In this document: positions 6,423 through 6,814 of the stretch, piece after piece
How the letters are laid out: each line of letters begins with the position of its first letter
Position numbering within the stretch: position 1 is the stretch's first letter
Assembly: GCA_017881545.1 (NCBI GenBank)
Contig: JADGQU010000122.1
Location: forward strand, 1-6,814
Origin: Gemmatimonadaceae bacterium
GTDB taxonomy: Bacteria > Gemmatimonadota > Gemmatimonadetes > Gemmatimonadales > Gemmatimonadaceae
Direction of reading: 5' to 3'
Length of the DNA: 6,814 bases
Translations under genes and position numbers: made by a program
Notes under the pieces: generated by a model
What the model was told of the DNA's origin: nothing
Seen by the model: the letters and a program-made list of their open reading frames with translations, nothing else
The model's database searches: none

Positions 6423-6451
6423 ATTCTACGAGCATGGTCGGCGCCCGGCAA
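6423..6451 (-). promoter_or_regulatory. Sigma70-type promoter for the SARP-like regulator
   Basis: Read on the minus strand, TTGCCG (6451-6446) is followed after 17 bases by TAGAAT (6428-6423): four of six and five of six matches to the consensus hexamers. Transcription would start near 6416, giving a leader of about 50 nt that contains the direct repeats at 6385-6404. No equally good promoter was found for the divergent plus-strand gene. Confidence 0.45.
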
Positions 6452-6489
6452 CCCCTCGCGCGCCATGCAATGCCGTTCAATCACCCTTG

Positions 6490-6496
6490 AAGGAGG
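6490..6496 (+). promoter_or_regulatory. Strong Shine-Dalgarno site for the PAP2/haloperoxidase-like gene
   Basis: AAGGAGG is a full anti-16S match, 7 bases before ATG 6504. An ATG at 6497 directly abuts it in another frame and is too close to be used well, so the site supports the start at 6504. Confidence 0.85.
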
Positions 6497-6503
6497 ATGT
6501 CGC

Positions 6504-6814
6504 ATGTCATGCATTTCCCACTGCCGATCAATCGGCTTGATGGCGGCTGCCGTCATGACGGTATCGTGCGCGGACGGGAGTACCTCACCCCTGAAGTCGC
6601 CGGCGAGCGTCGGGCTTCCCGCGTCAGTGCCGGCGACTGCGCTCGACAATCGAGGCATCGCCGATTTTGTCGCGCCCGCCAGCATCGGTTGGCAGGAGCA
6701 GGCGCGCACGCTTGTCGGCGCCAATAAACTGAGCCCGCTCGCCGCCGCCCGAGTGTACGCGGCTGTGAGCGTCGCTCAGTACCACGCGGTGTCGGCGATC
6801 GACGATTCCGGTAG
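6504..6814 (+). CDS. Probable exported PAP2 / vanadium-dependent haloperoxidase-like protein (3'-truncated)
   Basis: The frame is open from ATG 6504 to the right edge (103 residues plus two bases). The N-terminus has a basic/hydrophobic export signal (CRSIGLMAAAVMTVSC) ending in a lipobox-like TVSC with C22; position -3 is Thr rather than the usual Leu, so lipidation is likely but not certain. A low-complexity Ser/Pro/Ala linker (26-46) follows. The segment from W63 through LSPLAAARVYAAVSVAQYHAVSA (76-98) resembles the N-terminal helices of bacterial PAP2-family acid phosphatases and vanadium haloperoxidases, where the motif takes the form SP..A.R.YA..SVAQ..AV. The diagnostic phosphate/vanadate-binding histidines and arginines would lie beyond the window, so the class cannot be confirmed here. 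It is divergent from the SARP-like regulator, a plausible controller. Confidence 0.65.
   Translation, partial: MSCISHCRSIGLMAAAVMTVSCADGSTSPLKSPASVGLPASVPATALDNRGIADFVAPASIGWQEQARTLVGANKLSPLAAARVYAAVSVAQYHAVSAIDDSG

Noticed and set aside
6497..6727. A frame starting at ATG 6497
   Set aside because: The ATG directly abuts the Shine-Dalgarno; the translation is Arg-rich without motifs, whereas the frame from 6504 has an export signal and a family-like helix motif.

Overview
The window is GC-rich and gene-dense, with short gaps, one GTG and two TTG starts, and no RNA genes, mobile elements or CRISPR arrays that I can see. The 795-residue regulator at 3978-6365 fuses a SARP/BTAD-type DNA-binding front to one membrane segment, a TolB-like domain and TPR repeats. 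Such proteins are especially abundant in Gemmatimonadota and also occur in Acidobacteriota, so a soil bacterium of the Gemmatimonadota is my best guess. This is an inference from architecture and style, not a taxonomic proof.

Layout. (1) 1-1884, minus strand: a two-gene operon. An extended-SDR NAD(P)-dependent oxidoreductase/epimerase-like gene is followed, with a 4-base stop/start overlap, by an exported GH29 alpha-L-fucosidase that runs off the left edge. (2) 1885-2147: a divergent intergenic region. It holds a good sigma70-type promoter for the rightward genes and two copies of one palindrome, GCAAC-N6-GTTGC, over its -35 and -10/+1 regions. (3) 2148-2967, plus strand: an SRPBCC/AHSA1-type gene and an ArsR-family regulator overlapping by 11 bases, probably an autoregulated pair. 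(4) 3044-3949, plus strand: a ketopantoate-reductase (PanE/ApbA) family enzyme with a TTG start and two substituted active-site positions. (5) 3978-6365, minus strand: the membrane-anchored SARP-like regulator, convergent with the reductase and 28 bases from it. (6) 6366-6503: a divergent region with a promoter for the regulator and a pair of 9-base direct repeats with an 11-base period. (7) 6504-6814, plus strand: the start of a probable exported PAP2/vanadium-haloperoxidase-like protein, cut by the right edge.

How the parts may work together. The SDR and fucosidase look translationally coupled and may serve fucosylated-glycan use. The SRPBCC and ArsR genes form a self-contained regulatory module whose operator is visible. 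The SARP-like protein resembles a CadC/ToxR-style one-component sensor with DNA binding inside and TolB/TPR outside; the divergent lipoprotein-like gene is an obvious candidate target. The most interesting non-coding signals are the twin palindromes at 2046-2061 and 2089-2104 and the 11-base-period repeats at 6385-6404.
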